From: an uncultured Rhodocyclaceae bacterium
GTDB lineage: Bacteria > Pseudomonadota > Gammaproteobacteria > Burkholderiales > Rhodocyclaceae
DNA: 42,967 nucleotides
Assembly: GCA_900549295.1 (NCBI GenBank)
Contig: URNG01000013.1
Coordinates: 1 to 42,967, forward strand
Direction of reading: 5' to 3'
A program made the translations under genes and the position numbers. The first letter of the stretch is position 1, and the number at the start of each line of letters is the position of its first letter. Positions 7,810 to 16,858 of this stretch are shown in pieces. Below the pieces are notes generated by a model. That model saw only the letters and a program-made list of their open reading frames with translations. It had not been told where the DNA came from and did no database searches.

Positions 7810-8850
7810 CGCGGAAGGCGCCAGCGCGCTGGCAAAGGGCGGCCAGGCGTTGATGATGCCGAGGTTGGAAAACAGGCCGTTCAGCGCGTAAAAGGCAATG
7901 CCGAGCATGACGCCGCCGAAAATCTTCAGGCTCACGCCGCCCACCCGGTCGTGCGTGTAGCCGAACGGCAGGGCCAGCGTCACCATTACCAGCGCCGCCA
8001 GCGGATAGAGGAGTTTCTTCCAGATGGCGATTTCGTAGCGCCCTGTATTCTGCTTGTTGTTCGACAGATGCCGGGTGTAGCCGAACAAGTCGTACAGGGA
8101 CATACGTTCCGGGGCCACCATCAGCACCGACAGCAGATCTGGCGTGATAGATGAAGGCCAGATTTCCTCGTCCAGCCGCTCCACCCGCGCCGATTCCCCT
8201 TCCAGCACGGTTTTCACCACCTGCCGCATCTGCCAGCCAGCTGCTTCCTTGCTGTAACTCGCGGCCTGCGCTTCGAGTACGCCCTGCAAGCTCTTGTCTT
8301 CGGCGAATCGGTAGATGCGCAGATTTTCAAGGTAGGCCGGATCGAGCGGATTGCGCACGTTGATGAACTGGCTGCCATCCTTGATCCAGATCCCGCTCAT
8401 GAAACCCTGTTGCGCAAAAGGCTTGTCCATCGCCCCCGCCTTGAGATTCTGTTCCAGGCGGTCGGTCCACGGCACCACCACTTCGCCGAGCAGGAAAGTC
8501 GCTACCGCTAGCAAGCCCGCCACGCGGTACAGGGTCAGCAGCAGACTGCGCGTGGACAGGCCGGATGCGCGCAGCACCGTGATTTCCGAATGCCGCGCCA
8601 GCGTCGCCAGCGCATACAGGGTGCCGATCAGGCAGGCCACCGGCAGCAATTCATAGATCAGGCCCGGCATGGACAGGATCACCGCCAGCACGGCCACGCC
8701 GGCGCCGTAACGATCACGCCCGACGCCGCGCAACTCCTCGATGAAATCGAAAAAGGCGAAGAGCGCAATGAAGGCCAGCAGCACCAAACCCACCGCCGCC
8801 AGGGTTTCCCGCACCAGATAACGCTGATAAATCTTCTGCGCCAGCCTCAT
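7759..8850 (-). CDS. lptG: LPS export ABC transporter permease LptG
   Basis: LptG is one of the two membrane subunits of the LptB2FG transporter, which extracts lipopolysaccharide from the inner membrane. The 363-aa product has three N-terminal helices, a periplasmic beta-jellyroll domain (about residues 130-270) and three C-terminal helices, in the YjgP/YjgQ family. HSEITVLRASGLS is the family's cytoplasmic coupling segment. It overlaps lptF by 4 bp (ATGA), so the two are coupled. The 3' end overlaps the RDD gene on the opposite strand. Confidence 0.95.
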   Translation of the reverse strand: MRLAQKIYQRYLVRETLAAVGLVLLAFIALFAFFDFIEELRGVGRDRYGAGVAVLAVILSMPGLIYELLPVACLIGTLYALATLARHSEITVLRASGLSTRSLLLTLYRVAGLLAVATFLLGEVVVPWTDRLEQNLKAGAMDKPFAQQGFMSGIWIKDGSQFINVRNPLDPAYLENLRIYRFAEDKSLQGVLEAQAASYSKEAAGWQMRQVVKTVLEGESARVERLDEEIWPSSITPDLLSVLMVAPERMSLYDLFGYTRHLSNNKQNTGRYEIAIWKKLLYPLAALVMVTLALPFGYTHDRVGGVSLKIFGGVMLGIAFYALNGLFSNLGIINAWPPFASALAPSALFLLAAGTLIWWVERR

Positions 8851-9929
8851 GCCGCCCGCCTCCGCCAGCGCAAACCGCCGCTCTGACGCGCATAGAACAG
8901 GATGAGCAGCGGCAGCAGCATGAGCAGGTGCGGCAGGAACATCCCCACCGCAAACGGCAGCTTGCCCTTCATCACCCAGGTTTGCGCTATCGACATCACG
9001 TTGCTGTAAATGGCATAAATAATGATAGCGATCAACAAGTTAGCCGAACGCCCCGCGCGCGGGTTCACATAAGATAGGGGAATCGCCATCAGCACCAGGA
9101 TCAGCGCCGAAACCGGCACCGCGATGCGATACACCACTTCGCTGCGCATCACGGGGTCATCCATCGTCAGCAGTTCGAGAAAGGGAACTCGCCCCGGTGC
9201 GCGGCGCGTTTGCGGCGTTTCGCCATCTTCGGTGCGCACCGCGTAGCGTTCAAAATCCATCACCCGGAACGCTGGCGTTCCCGGCTCGACTTCGTAACGC
9301 CGCCCCCGTTCCAGCACCAGAAAACGCTCGCCGCCTTCCCGGGTTTCCTGGTGACCGCGCTCCGACATCACCACGCCCAGCTTGCCTTCCAGCATGGAAG
9401 CCACGAACACGGTGCCGATCTGTCCGCTGTGGTCGTCCAGATTTTCGATGAAATAGACCTGCCGACCGCCGCGAATCTCGCGGAACGCCCCCGGCGTCAC
9501 CATCGACAGTTCGGAACGCACCGACATGTCGGCCTGATACGTCGCCTGCGCCTGCGTCGCCCAAGGCGACAGCACCGTGGACAGCGCCGCGATGACGAGC
9601 AAGATGGGCAGTGCGAAGCGCAGCACCGGACGAATCCAGCGTTGCAAGGGCATGCCGCTGGCGAACCAGACCACCATTTCCGAATCGCGGTACATGCGCG
9701 ACAAGGACAGCAGCACCGCGATGAACAGGGTGAGCGTGAGCAGCATCGGCATGTAGCGGGTGGCGGCGAAGGTCAGCATCGCCAGCACGCCTTCCGGGGC
9801 GAGCTTGCCCAGCGCCGCATCCTTCAACAGGCGGATGAGCTGGACGGAAAGGACGACCGCCAGCAATACCACGATGGTAGCGGCCGCCGCCTGGGCAAAT
9901 TCACGCCGCGCGGCGCGCTCGTAGATCAT
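8847..9929 (-). CDS. lptF: LPS export ABC transporter permease LptF
   Basis: LptF is the partner permease of LptG in the lipopolysaccharide exporter. I start at ATG 9929 (MIYERAARREFAQ), giving 360 aa; upstream codons in the same open frame run over the divergent pepA promoter. Features are three N-terminal helices, the DSEMVVWFASGM coupling segment, a periplasmic domain, and helices near ALILVLMAIPLSYVNPRAGR. Gene order lptF-lptG, divergent from pepA, is the standard arrangement in beta- and gammaproteobacteria. Confidence 0.95.
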   Translation of the reverse strand: MIYERAARREFAQAAAATIVVLLAVVLSVQLIRLLKDAALGKLAPEGVLAMLTFAATRYMPMLLTLTLFIAVLLSLSRMYRDSEMVVWFASGMPLQRWIRPVLRFALPILLVIAALSTVLSPWATQAQATYQADMSVRSELSMVTPGAFREIRGGRQVYFIENLDDHSGQIGTVFVASMLEGKLGVVMSERGHQETREGGERFLVLERGRRYEVEPGTPAFRVMDFERYAVRTEDGETPQTRRAPGRVPFLELLTMDDPVMRSEVVYRIAVPVSALILVLMAIPLSYVNPRAGRSANLLIAIIIYAIYSNVMSIAQTWVMKGKLPFAVGMFLPHLLMLLPLLILFYARQSGGLRWRRRAA

Positions 9930-9932
9930 GCT

Positions 9933-9962
9933 TTGACGAAACTTTAAGAATGCGTGGATAAT
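9933..9962 (+). promoter_or_regulatory. Sigma-70 promoter of pepA-holC
   Basis: TTGACG (9933-9938) and GATAAT (9957-9962) are separated by 18 bp. Transcription would begin near 9970, which supports the GTG at 10015 as the pepA start and rules out the in-frame TTG at 9970. Confidence 0.6.
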
Positions 9963-10014
9963 CGGCCGCTTGTCCGCCGATGAACCGATCGGCCCTTGCA
10001 CACAGGAGCAGCGC

Positions 10015-11505
10015 GTGGAATTTAGCATAAAAAGCGGAAGCCCGGAGAAGCAGCGTTGCGGCTGCGTAGTCGTGGGCGTTTTTGAGCACCGGCAGCTTTC
10101 CCTGCCGGCCGAACTGCTGGACAACGCCTCCGGCGGCGTCCTGAGCGACATCCTGCGGCGCGGCGACATGAACGGCAAGGCCGGCACGACGCTGCTGGTG
10201 CACAACCTGCCGGGCGCTCTGTGCGAGCGCGTCCTGCTGGTCGGCCTGGGCAAGGCCAAGGCCTTTCACGCCAAGGAATACGCGGCGGCCATCCGGCTGA
10301 CCGTGAAAGCCCTGGGCGAAACCGGCTGCGGCGAAGCGGCGCTGTTCCTCACCGAAATCCCGGTCGCGCCGCACGACACCGCCTGGCGCATCCGGCAGGC
10401 CGCCTGCAACGCCTTGCAGGCCAGCTACCGCTTCGATCGCTTCAAATCGGAAAAGAAACCCGTCGCGCTGCGCAAGCTCACCCTCATCGTCACCCGCCGC
10501 GGCGAACTGGCGGATGCGGAAAGAGGCCTGAACGAAGGCATCGCCATCGGCGAGGGCTGCGCCTTCACCCGCGATCTGGCCAACCTGCCGGGCAACGTCT
10601 GCCACCCGGCCTATCTGGCCGACACGGCGCGCGCCCTGGCCGACGAATACAAGCTCGAATGCGACATTCTCGAACGCGAGGCAATGGCCGAACTCGGCAT
10701 GAACGCCCTGCTCGCCGTCGCCCGTGGCTCGGCGCAGGGGCCGCGCCTGATCGTGCTGCATTATCGCGGCGGCAAGAAAAACGCGGCGCCCGTCGTGCTC
10801 GTCGGCAAAGGCATCACCTTCGACTCGGGCGGCATCTCGCTCAAGCCGGGGGCCGACATGGACGAAATGAAATATGACATGAGCGGCGCGGCCAGCGTCC
10901 TCGGCACGCTCAAGGCGGCGGCGAAAATGGCGCTGCCGATCAACCTCACCGCCATCATCCCGGCAGCGGAAAACATGCCCGACGGCAACGCCACCCGCCC
11001 CGGCGACATCGTCACCTCGCTCGCTGGCAAGACCATCGAGATTCTCAACACCGACGCCGAAGGCCGCCTCATCCTGTGCGATGCGCTGACCTATGCCGAA
11101 CGCTTCAAACCGGCGGTGGTGATCGACGTCGCCACCCTCACCGGCGCCTGCGTCGTGGCGCTCGGCCACGTCGCGACCGGCCTCTTCGCCAACAAATCCA
11201 GTCTGGCCCGGTCGCTGCTGCGGGCCGGCGAAGACTGCAACGACCGCGCCTGGCAGATGCCCTTGTGGGACGACTACCAAGATTTGCTGAAAAGCCCCTT
11301 CGCCGACGTCGCCAACATCGGCGGGCGCTGGGGCGGGGCGATCACGGCGGCCTGCTTCCTCGCCCGCTTCACCGAAAAATACGCCTGGGCGCACCTCGAC
11401 ATCGCCGGCACGGCATGGACTTCCGGCAAGGACAAGGGCGCGACTGGCCGCCCGGTGCCGCTGCTCGCCCACTACCTGATGCAATACGGCGAGAGCGAGG
11501 CGTGA
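10015..11505 (+). CDS. pepA: Leucyl aminopeptidase (cytosol aminopeptidase, M17)
   Basis: PepA is a hexameric di-metal aminopeptidase that removes N-terminal residues; in E. coli it also binds DNA. The start is GTG 10015 (MEFSIKSGSPEKQ, the family's usual beginning), preceded by CAGGAG, giving 496 aa. Metal and catalytic segments are all present: VGKGITFDSGG, MKYDMSGAA and NTDAEGRL, followed by VATLTGACVVALG. It lies divergent from lptFG. Its TGA overlaps the holC GTG start, so the two are coupled. Confidence 0.97.
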   Translation: MEFSIKSGSPEKQRCGCVVVGVFEHRQLSLPAELLDNASGGVLSDILRRGDMNGKAGTTLLVHNLPGALCERVLLVGLGKAKAFHAKEYAAAIRLTVKALGETGCGEAALFLTEIPVAPHDTAWRIRQAACNALQASYRFDRFKSEKKPVALRKLTLIVTRRGELADAERGLNEGIAIGEGCAFTRDLANLPGNVCHPAYLADTARALADEYKLECDILEREAMAELGMNALLAVARGSAQGPRLIVLHYRGGKKNAAPVVLVGKGITFDSGGISLKPGADMDEMKYDMSGAASVLGTLKAAAKMALPINLTAIIPAAENMPDGNATRPGDIVTSLAGKTIEILNTDAEGRLILCDALTYAERFKPAVVIDVATLTGACVVALGHVATGLFANKSSLARSLLRAGEDCNDRAWQMPLWDDYQDLLKSPFADVANIGGRWGGAITAACFLARFTEKYAWAHLDIAGTAWTSGKDKGATGRPVPLLAHYLMQYGESEA

Positions 11506-11924
11506 CCCAGGTTTTCTTCTACCACGACGCCAGCGACCACCTCGCTGCGGCCTGCGCGCTGATCAAGGGCGTCTGGAAGAAGCGCAACCCGCTCCTGATC
11601 TACGCGCCCGATCCGCAACTGGCCGAAACGCTCGACCGGGCGCTGTGGGCCAGCGACCCTGGCAGTTTCATTCCGCACTGCCGGGCCGATTCGCCGCTTG
11701 CCGCCGAAACGCCCATCCTCATCGCCGCCCGGCTCGAACCGGCGGCGCAGACGGAGCGCCTGATGAATCTGTCGCGCGAACTGCCGCCCGATTACCAGCG
11801 CTTCGCCACCCTGGTGGAAGTCGTCAGCCGCGCCGAGGACGACCGCCTCGCCGCCCGCGAGCGCGTCCGCCAGTACCGGGAGGACGGCTGCGCCGTCCAG
11901 TTCTTCGATCTCGGCCAACGCTGA
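11502..11924 (+). CDS. holC: DNA polymerase III subunit chi
   Basis: Chi links the clamp loader (through psi) to SSB during replication. The 140-aa product starts with GTG at 11502 (MTQVFFYHDASDHLAAACAL) and overlaps the pepA stop. YHxxD...A and the later QRFATLVEVVSRAEDDRLAARERVRQYR are typical of HolC, as is the pepA-holC neighbourhood. An upstream extension of the frame lies inside pepA and is a shadow. Confidence 0.92.
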   Translation: MTQVFFYHDASDHLAAACALIKGVWKKRNPLLIYAPDPQLAETLDRALWASDPGSFIPHCRADSPLAAETPILIAARLEPAAQTERLMNLSRELPPDYQRFATLVEVVSRAEDDRLAARERVRQYREDGCAVQFFDLGQR

Positions 11925-11935
11925 GTCCAGCCGCC

Positions 11936-12316
11936 ATGCCCAGTCCCATTCTCGCCCGCGCCGACGCCCTGATGCAGCGCCGCGTTTCCGGCCATGCTCC
12001 CGAGCACGACGCCACGGAAGACTTCCCCATCCTCACCGACGCCCTCGACGAGGAAGAGGAGATTCCCATCCTGCTGCAAGTGGAGGCCGCTCCGGAAACC
12101 GCGCCCGCAGCCGCACCCGTGCCGCCTGCCGGCACTGCGGACAAGGCCGGCAGGACAGCGGACCTGACCGCCGATCTTGCACGCGCTCTGGAAATCCATC
12201 TGCAAGCCCATTTGCAAGCTGCCCTGCCCGGCCTGATCGAGCAAGCCGTCGCCGAGGTCATGGCGCGCCGCCATCCGCCGGAACCCGCAATGGACACGCC
12301 GGAAGCCGCGCAGTAG
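11936..12316 (+). CDS. Hypothetical acidic protein (DUF2486-like)
   Basis: This 126-aa protein has an FPILTDALDEEEEIPILL segment near residues 29-47, an Ala/Pro-rich linker, and a C-terminal amphipathic helix (about residues 80-110). The repeated P-I-L-T/L pattern and the position after holC resemble the small proteins called DUF2486 in betaproteobacteria. No function is known to me. It starts 12 bp after holC and is probably cotranscribed. Confidence 0.65.
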   Translation: MPSPILARADALMQRRVSGHAPEHDATEDFPILTDALDEEEEIPILLQVEAAPETAPAAAPVPPAGTADKAGRTADLTADLARALEIHLQAHLQAALPGLIEQAVAEVMARRHPPEPAMDTPEAAQ

Positions 12317-12410
12317 ACCGCCCGGCGCGGCGCGCAACGCAGCCGCGCCCGCCCCCGTCACTCCCGCCGCATGCTATATTGCGCGCCCGGATTTCCTCCC
12401 GAGAACCATC

Positions 12411-13991
12411 GTGCTCAAATTTGATGTACTCATCATCGGTAGCGGCCTCGCCGGCCAGTCTGCGGCATTGCGGCTCGCCGACCAGCGCCGGGTCGCCCTC
12501 ATCAGCAAACGCAAACTGGAAGATTCGGCCTCGGGCTGGGCGCAGGGCGGCATTGCCGCGGTGCTCGACACACAGGATTCCATCGACGCTCACATCCACG
12601 ACACTTTCGTTGCCGGCGCCTGGCTCAACGATGCGAAAGCCACCTGTTTCGTGGTGGAAAACGGTCGCCGCGCCATCCACTGGCTGATCGACCAGGGTGT
12701 CCCTTTCACCAAGGACGAAACCGGCTACCACCTGACCCGCGAAGGCGGCCACAGCGCCCGCCGCGTCATCCACGTGGCGGACGCTACCGGCGCTGCCGTG
12801 CAGAAAACGCTGACGGAAAAGGTGCGCAGCCATCCCAACATTCAGGTATTCGAGGATCACATCGCCGTCGACCTGATCACCGGCAAGCACCTCGGGCACA
12901 GCGAGGACAACCGCTGCTACGGCGCCTACGTGCTGGATGACAGCACGGGCGAAGTACACACCTTCGCCGCCGCCAGCACCCTGCTCGCCACGGGCGGCGC
13001 GGGCAAGGTTTATCTGTTCACCACCAACCCGGACACCTCCACCGGCGACGGCATCGCCATGGCTTGGCGCGCCGGCTGCCGAGTGTCGAACATGGAATTC
13101 ATCCAGTTCCATCCGACCTGCCTCTACCACCCCAACGCCAAATCCTTCCTCATTTCGGAAGCCGTGCGCGGCGAGGGCGGGCTGCTGAAGCTGCCGGACG
13201 GCAGCCGCTTCATGCCGGAACACGACGAACGCGCCGAACTCGCGCCACGCGACATCGTCGCCCGCGCCATCGACTTCGAGATCAAGAAGCGCGGCCTGGA
13301 CTGCGTTTATCTCGACATCTCGCACAAGGGCGAGGCTTTCGTCCGCGAGCATTTTCCGAACATTTACGCCCGCTGTCTGGAACTGGGCATCGACATCACC
13401 CGCGAACCGATCCCGGTCGTCCCCGCCGCCCACTACACCTGCGGCGGCGTCGTCTGCGACCTCAACGGGCGCACCGACGTGGCGGGCCTGTACGTTGCCG
13501 GCGAAGCCTCCTGCACCGGCCTGCACGGCGCCAATCGCCTGGCTTCCAATTCGTTGCTCGAATGTCTGATCTTCGCCGAAGCCGCGGTCAATGACATGCT
13601 GGCGCAAGCCTCGGCGAAGCCGCCCAAACTGCCGGAATGGGACGCCAGCCGCGTCACCGACGCCGACGAGGAAGTGGTGATTTCGCACAACTGGGACGAG
13701 CTGCGCCGCTTCATGTGGAACTACGTCGGCATCGTCCGCACGACAAAACGCCTGAAACGCGCCCTGCACCGCGTGCATCTGCTGCGCAGCGAAATTGACG
13801 AGTTTTACTCGCACTTCCGCGTCAGCCATGATCTGATCGAACTGCGCAATCTGGTGCTGACGGCCGAACTCATCATCCGCTGCGCCCTGCTGCGCAAGGA
13901 AAGCCGCGGCCTGCACTACTCCCCGGATTACCCGGAAACGCTGGACAAGGCCCGCAGCACGGTACTCAAGCCGCCGCGCCCAAAGCACTGA
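12411..13991 (+). CDS. nadB: L-aspartate oxidase
   Basis: NadB is an FAD enzyme that oxidises L-aspartate to iminoaspartate, the first step of de novo NAD synthesis. The start is GTG 12411. The dinucleotide motif GSGLAG is at residues 10-15; ASGWAQGGIAAV, HSARRVIHVADATG, MEFIQFHPTCLY and CTGLHGANRLASNSLLECL are all family hallmarks. The 526-aa length is normal, and the C-terminal helical domain is complete. Its last 26 bp overlap the convergent YgfX-like gene. Confidence 0.97.
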   Translation: MLKFDVLIIGSGLAGQSAALRLADQRRVALISKRKLEDSASGWAQGGIAAVLDTQDSIDAHIHDTFVAGAWLNDAKATCFVVENGRRAIHWLIDQGVPFTKDETGYHLTREGGHSARRVIHVADATGAAVQKTLTEKVRSHPNIQVFEDHIAVDLITGKHLGHSEDNRCYGAYVLDDSTGEVHTFAAASTLLATGGAGKVYLFTTNPDTSTGDGIAMAWRAGCRVSNMEFIQFHPTCLYHPNAKSFLISEAVRGEGGLLKLPDGSRFMPEHDERAELAPRDIVARAIDFEIKKRGLDCVYLDISHKGEAFVREHFPNIYARCLELGIDITREPIPVVPAAHYTCGGVVCDLNGRTDVAGLYVAGEASCTGLHGANRLASNSLLECLIFAEAAVNDMLAQASAKPPKLPEWDASRVTDADEEVVISHNWDELRRFMWNYVGIVRTTKRLKRALHRVHLLRSEIDEFYSHFRVSHDLIELRNLVLTAELIIRCALLRKESRGLHYSPDYPETLDKARSTVLKPPRPKH

Positions 13992-14403
13992 AAGCCGCCC
14001 GCCAACGCAGAAAGACGCGCAGGCGGCGAAAATCCTCGCGCGCCAGACAATCGGGCGTGACGACCAGACTGTGCCGCCGGCCATCCGGTGCTTCCAGGCG
14101 CAGCACGGTCAGCCAGGGATGCACGACGGCCCCCGGCACACAGCGCGCGGCGCTGAACGCCGTTTGCCCGGCAAGCCGGATCTTCACGCCGCCGTCAGCC
14201 GCCAGTTCGAGGGCCGTAATCTCCGGCCGGAGTCGCCGGAAAATCCAGCCGCCCCAGACACCAAGCAGCGCCGCGGCAAGCAGGCGGAACGGCACAGGGA
14301 CGGGATAGCTCAGGATCAGCAGCAGCCCGCAAGCCAGCAGCAGACTAAAAACGCGCGGCTGTAAACGCGAACGGTGCAGCCCGAGAACAATCGGTAGCTG
14401 CAC
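13966..14403 (-). CDS. YgfX-like (DUF1434-type) membrane protein
   Basis: This 145-aa protein starts with GTG. It has two adjacent membrane helices (about residues 18-36 and 39-55), then a soluble beta-rich domain ending in DCLAREDFRRLRVFLRW. Layout, length and position next to nadB resemble the YgfX (CptA) family, which in enterobacteria lies in this neighbourhood and has been reported to affect cell shape or flavinylation partners. No direct catalytic motif is seen. It follows fabF after 33 bp on the same strand orientation and may be the last gene of that operon. Confidence 0.55.
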   Translation of the reverse strand: MQLPIVLGLHRSRLQPRVFSLLLACGLLLILSYPVPVPFRLLAAALLGVWGGWIFRRLRPEITALELAADGGVKIRLAGQTAFSAARCVPGAVVHPWLTVLRLEAPDGRRHSLVVTPDCLAREDFRRLRVFLRWRAAFSALGAAA

Positions 14404-14436
14404 CGTTTCTATCCGGCGGGAAGGATCAGAGCGCGG

Positions 14437-15703
14437 TCAAATGCGCTTGAACACCAGCGAGCCGTTGGTTCCGCCGAAGCCGAAATTGTTCTTCAGCGCC
14501 ACGTCGATCTTCATCGGCCGCGCCGCGTTGGCGCAGTAGTCCAGGTCGCATTCCGGGTCCTGGTTGAAAATGTTGATGGTCGGCGGCGAGATCTGGTGAT
14601 GAATCGCCAGCACCGTGAACAGCGACTCGACGCCGCCCGCGCCGCCAAGCAGGTGGCCGGTCATCGACTTGGTCGAATTGACCACGATGGATTTCTGCGC
14701 ATCGCCGAAGGCCGCCTTGATGGCGTCCGACTCGTTCTTGTCGCCGAGCGGCGTGGACGTGCCGTGCGCGTTCACATACTGCACGTCGGCGGGCGTCACG
14801 CCGGCGTTCTTCAGCGCGTTGACCATGGAGCGGCGCGGGCCGTCCATGTTCGGCGCGGTGATGTGGTAGGCGTCGGCGCTCATGCCGTAGCCGGCGACTT
14901 CGGCGTAGATCTTCGCGCCGCGCGCCTTGGCGTGCTCGTATTCTTCCAGCACCAGCACGCCCGCGCCCTCGCCGAGCACGAAGCCGTCGCGGTCCTTGTC
15001 CCACGGACGGCTGGCGGTGGCCGGATCGTCGTTGCGGGTGGACAGCGCGCGCGCCGCGCAGAAGCCGCCCAGGCCGAGCGGCGACACGGTCGATTCGGCG
15101 CCGCCGGCAACCATCACGTCGGCGTCGCCGTATTCGATGATGCGCGCCGCTTCGCCGATGGAATGGGTGCCGGTGGTGCAGGCGGTGACGATGGAGAGAT
15201 TCGGCCCCTTGAAGCCGTACTCGATCGACAGGTTGCCGGAAATCATGTTGATGATCGAACCTGGCACGAAGAAGGGCGACACCTTGCGCACGCCGGCGAC
15301 GGCGTATTCGTCCTTGGTCGCTTCGATCAGCGGCAAGGCACTGGGGCTGGCCCGCGATCGTCGGCGGCCCGCCGATGCCGGAGCCGATGGCAACGCCGAC
15401 CCGCTCGGGATCGGCCGCGCCTTCCTGATCCAGACCGGCGTCGCGCACGGCCTGCATGCCGGCCGCCAGGCCGTAATGGATGAAGGTATCCATGCGGCGG
15501 GCGTCCTTGGCGGAAATGTATTGCGTGATGTCGAAATTCTTCACCTCGCCGGCAAACCGCACCGGGAAGGTCGACGTATCGAAACGGGTGATCGGGGCAA
15601 TGCCGGAAACACCGGCGACGATGTTCTTCCAGCCCTCTTCGACGGTATTACCGACCGGGGAAATCAGGCCGAGGCCCGTAATGACGACTCTGCGACGTGC
15701 CAA
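14437..15703 (-). pseudogene. fabF: 3-oxoacyl-ACP synthase II, frameshifted by a 31-bp insertion
   Basis: FabF (KAS II) elongates acyl-ACP with malonyl-ACP. The likely start is TTG 15703 (MARRRVVITGLGLISPVGNT), preceded by GGAG. The first 112 codons run to GSGIGG, then the frame is broken. The rest continues in another frame from LPLIEATKDEY and holds the full catalytic set: Cys in TACTTG, HGTSTPLGD and GHLLGGAG. The extra bases are 15337-15367; removing exactly these 31 restores a 411-aa FabF of normal length. As written, only a truncated protein is made from the start. It may be a real mutation or a sequence error; error is likelier because all downstream residues are conserved. Confidence 0.9.
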
Positions 15704-15726
15704 GGTACGCTCCGCATAAAATGGCA

Positions 15727-15749
15727 AGGCCGGCCTTGGGGGCCGGCCT
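15727..15749 (-). terminator. Hairpin between acpP and fabF
   Basis: AGGCCGGCC (15727-15735) and GGCCGGCCT (15741-15749) form a perfect 9-bp stem with a 5-nt loop. On the minus strand it is followed by TGCCATTTT. It lies in the acpP-fabF gap and could be a partial terminator that keeps acpP mRNA in excess over fabF. The T-tract is poor. Confidence 0.5.
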
Positions 15750-15804
15750 CGTTAGGTTGAATCCAGTGGAAGTGCTGCATTACCGGCGCAAGGCCGGCAA
15801 GGAA

Positions 15805-16041
15805 TCACTTCTTGTTGGCGAGGATGTAATCGACAGCCTGCTGAACGGTCGTGATCTTCTCGGCCTGGTCGTCCGGAATTTCGCACTCGAATTCCTCTTC
15901 CAGCGCCATGACCAGCTCGACGGTATCCAGCGAATCCGCGCCTAGATCGTCCACGAAGGAGGACTCATTCTTGATGTCCGCTTCGTTCACGCCCAGTTGT
16001 TCGGCGACGATCTTCTTGACGCGCTCTACGATGTTATCCAT
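15805..16041 (-). CDS. acpP: Acyl carrier protein
   Basis: This carrier holds growing acyl chains as thioesters on a 4'-phosphopantetheine arm. It is a 78-aa acidic protein with the modification site in GADSLDTVELVMALEEEF; the modified serine is Ser37. A strong AAGGAG ribosome-binding site precedes the ATG. It lies between fabG and fabF in the fatty-acid operon, as in most proteobacteria. Confidence 0.98.
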   Translation of the reverse strand: MDNIVERVKKIVAEQLGVNEADIKNESSFVDDLGADSLDTVELVMALEEEFECEIPDDQAEKITTVQQAVDYILANKK

Positions 16042-16114
16042 TCAAAAAACTCCTTCCCCTCGGGGGTACGAAAAAAAACGTGTCGATTTTACCAAAAGCC
16101 GGGCTTTGGTGTAA

Positions 16115-16855
16115 TCAATCCATAAACATGCCGCCATTCACATGCACGGTGGTGCCGGTGACATAGGCGGCGGCGGGTGAAACCAGGAAACCGACCGCTC
16201 CGGCCACGTCTTCCGGCGTGCCGGCGCGCGCCAGCGGAATCGAGGCCAGCATGGCGGCTTTCTGTTCTTCGGTCAGGGCGTGCGTCATGTCGGTGGCGAT
16301 GAAGCCGGGCGCGACGCAGTTGACGGTGATGTTGCGACTGCCCAATTCGCGGGCCAGCGCGCGGGTCAACCCGGCGACGCCGGCCTTGGCGGCGCAGTAG
16401 TTGGCCTGCCCGGCGTTGCCGGAATAACCGACCACCGACGAAATATTGACGATGCGACCGAAACGCATCTTCATCATGCCGCGCATGACGCCGCGCGACA
16501 GACGGAAAACCGCTTTCAGATTGGTGTCGATGACGGCATCCCACTCGTCGTCACTCATGCGCAGTGTAAGGTTGTCGCGGGTAATGCCGGCATTGTTGAC
16601 CAGGATGCCGATGGCGCCGAATTCCTTGGCGAGATCCGCGAGCAGCGCATCGCTGCCCGCCGCGTCGGTGACGTCGAGCGCCACGCCCTTGCCCTTGACC
16701 CCGGCTTCGGCGAGGTAGGCGCTGATCTGCGCCGCGCCGTTGTCGCTGGTGGCGGTGCCGATCACGGTCGCGTCCTGGCGGCCCAGTTCGAGCGCGATGG
16801 CGCGGCCAATGCCGCGGGTGGCGCCGGTAACGAGAGCAATCTTGTCGTTCAGCAT
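16115..16855 (-). CDS. fabG: 3-oxoacyl-ACP reductase
   Basis: FabG reduces 3-oxoacyl-ACP to the 3-hydroxy form with NADPH. The 246-aa short-chain dehydrogenase has TGATRGIG (residues 10-17), NNAG in the middle, the catalytic Ser (NISSVVG) with Tyr and Lys in NYCAAKAG, and ends with TGTTVHVNGGMFMD as FabG proteins do. It is 3 bp from the fabD stop, so tightly cotranscribed. Confidence 0.97.
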   Translation of the reverse strand: MLNDKIALVTGATRGIGRAIALELGRQDATVIGTATSDNGAAQISAYLAEAGVKGKGVALDVTDAAGSDALLADLAKEFGAIGILVNNAGITRDNLTLRMSDDEWDAVIDTNLKAVFRLSRGVMRGMMKMRFGRIVNISSVVGYSGNAGQANYCAAKAGVAGLTRALARELGSRNITVNCVAPGFIATDMTHALTEEQKAAMLASIPLARAGTPEDVAGAVGFLVSPAAAYVTGTTVHVNGGMFMD

Positions 16856-16858
16856 GGC

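Noticed and set aside
15337..15367. fabF insert as a translational bypass element or intron
   Set aside because: No matching take-off and landing codons flank it, and 31 bp is too short for any known intron. Sequence error or plain insertion is simpler.
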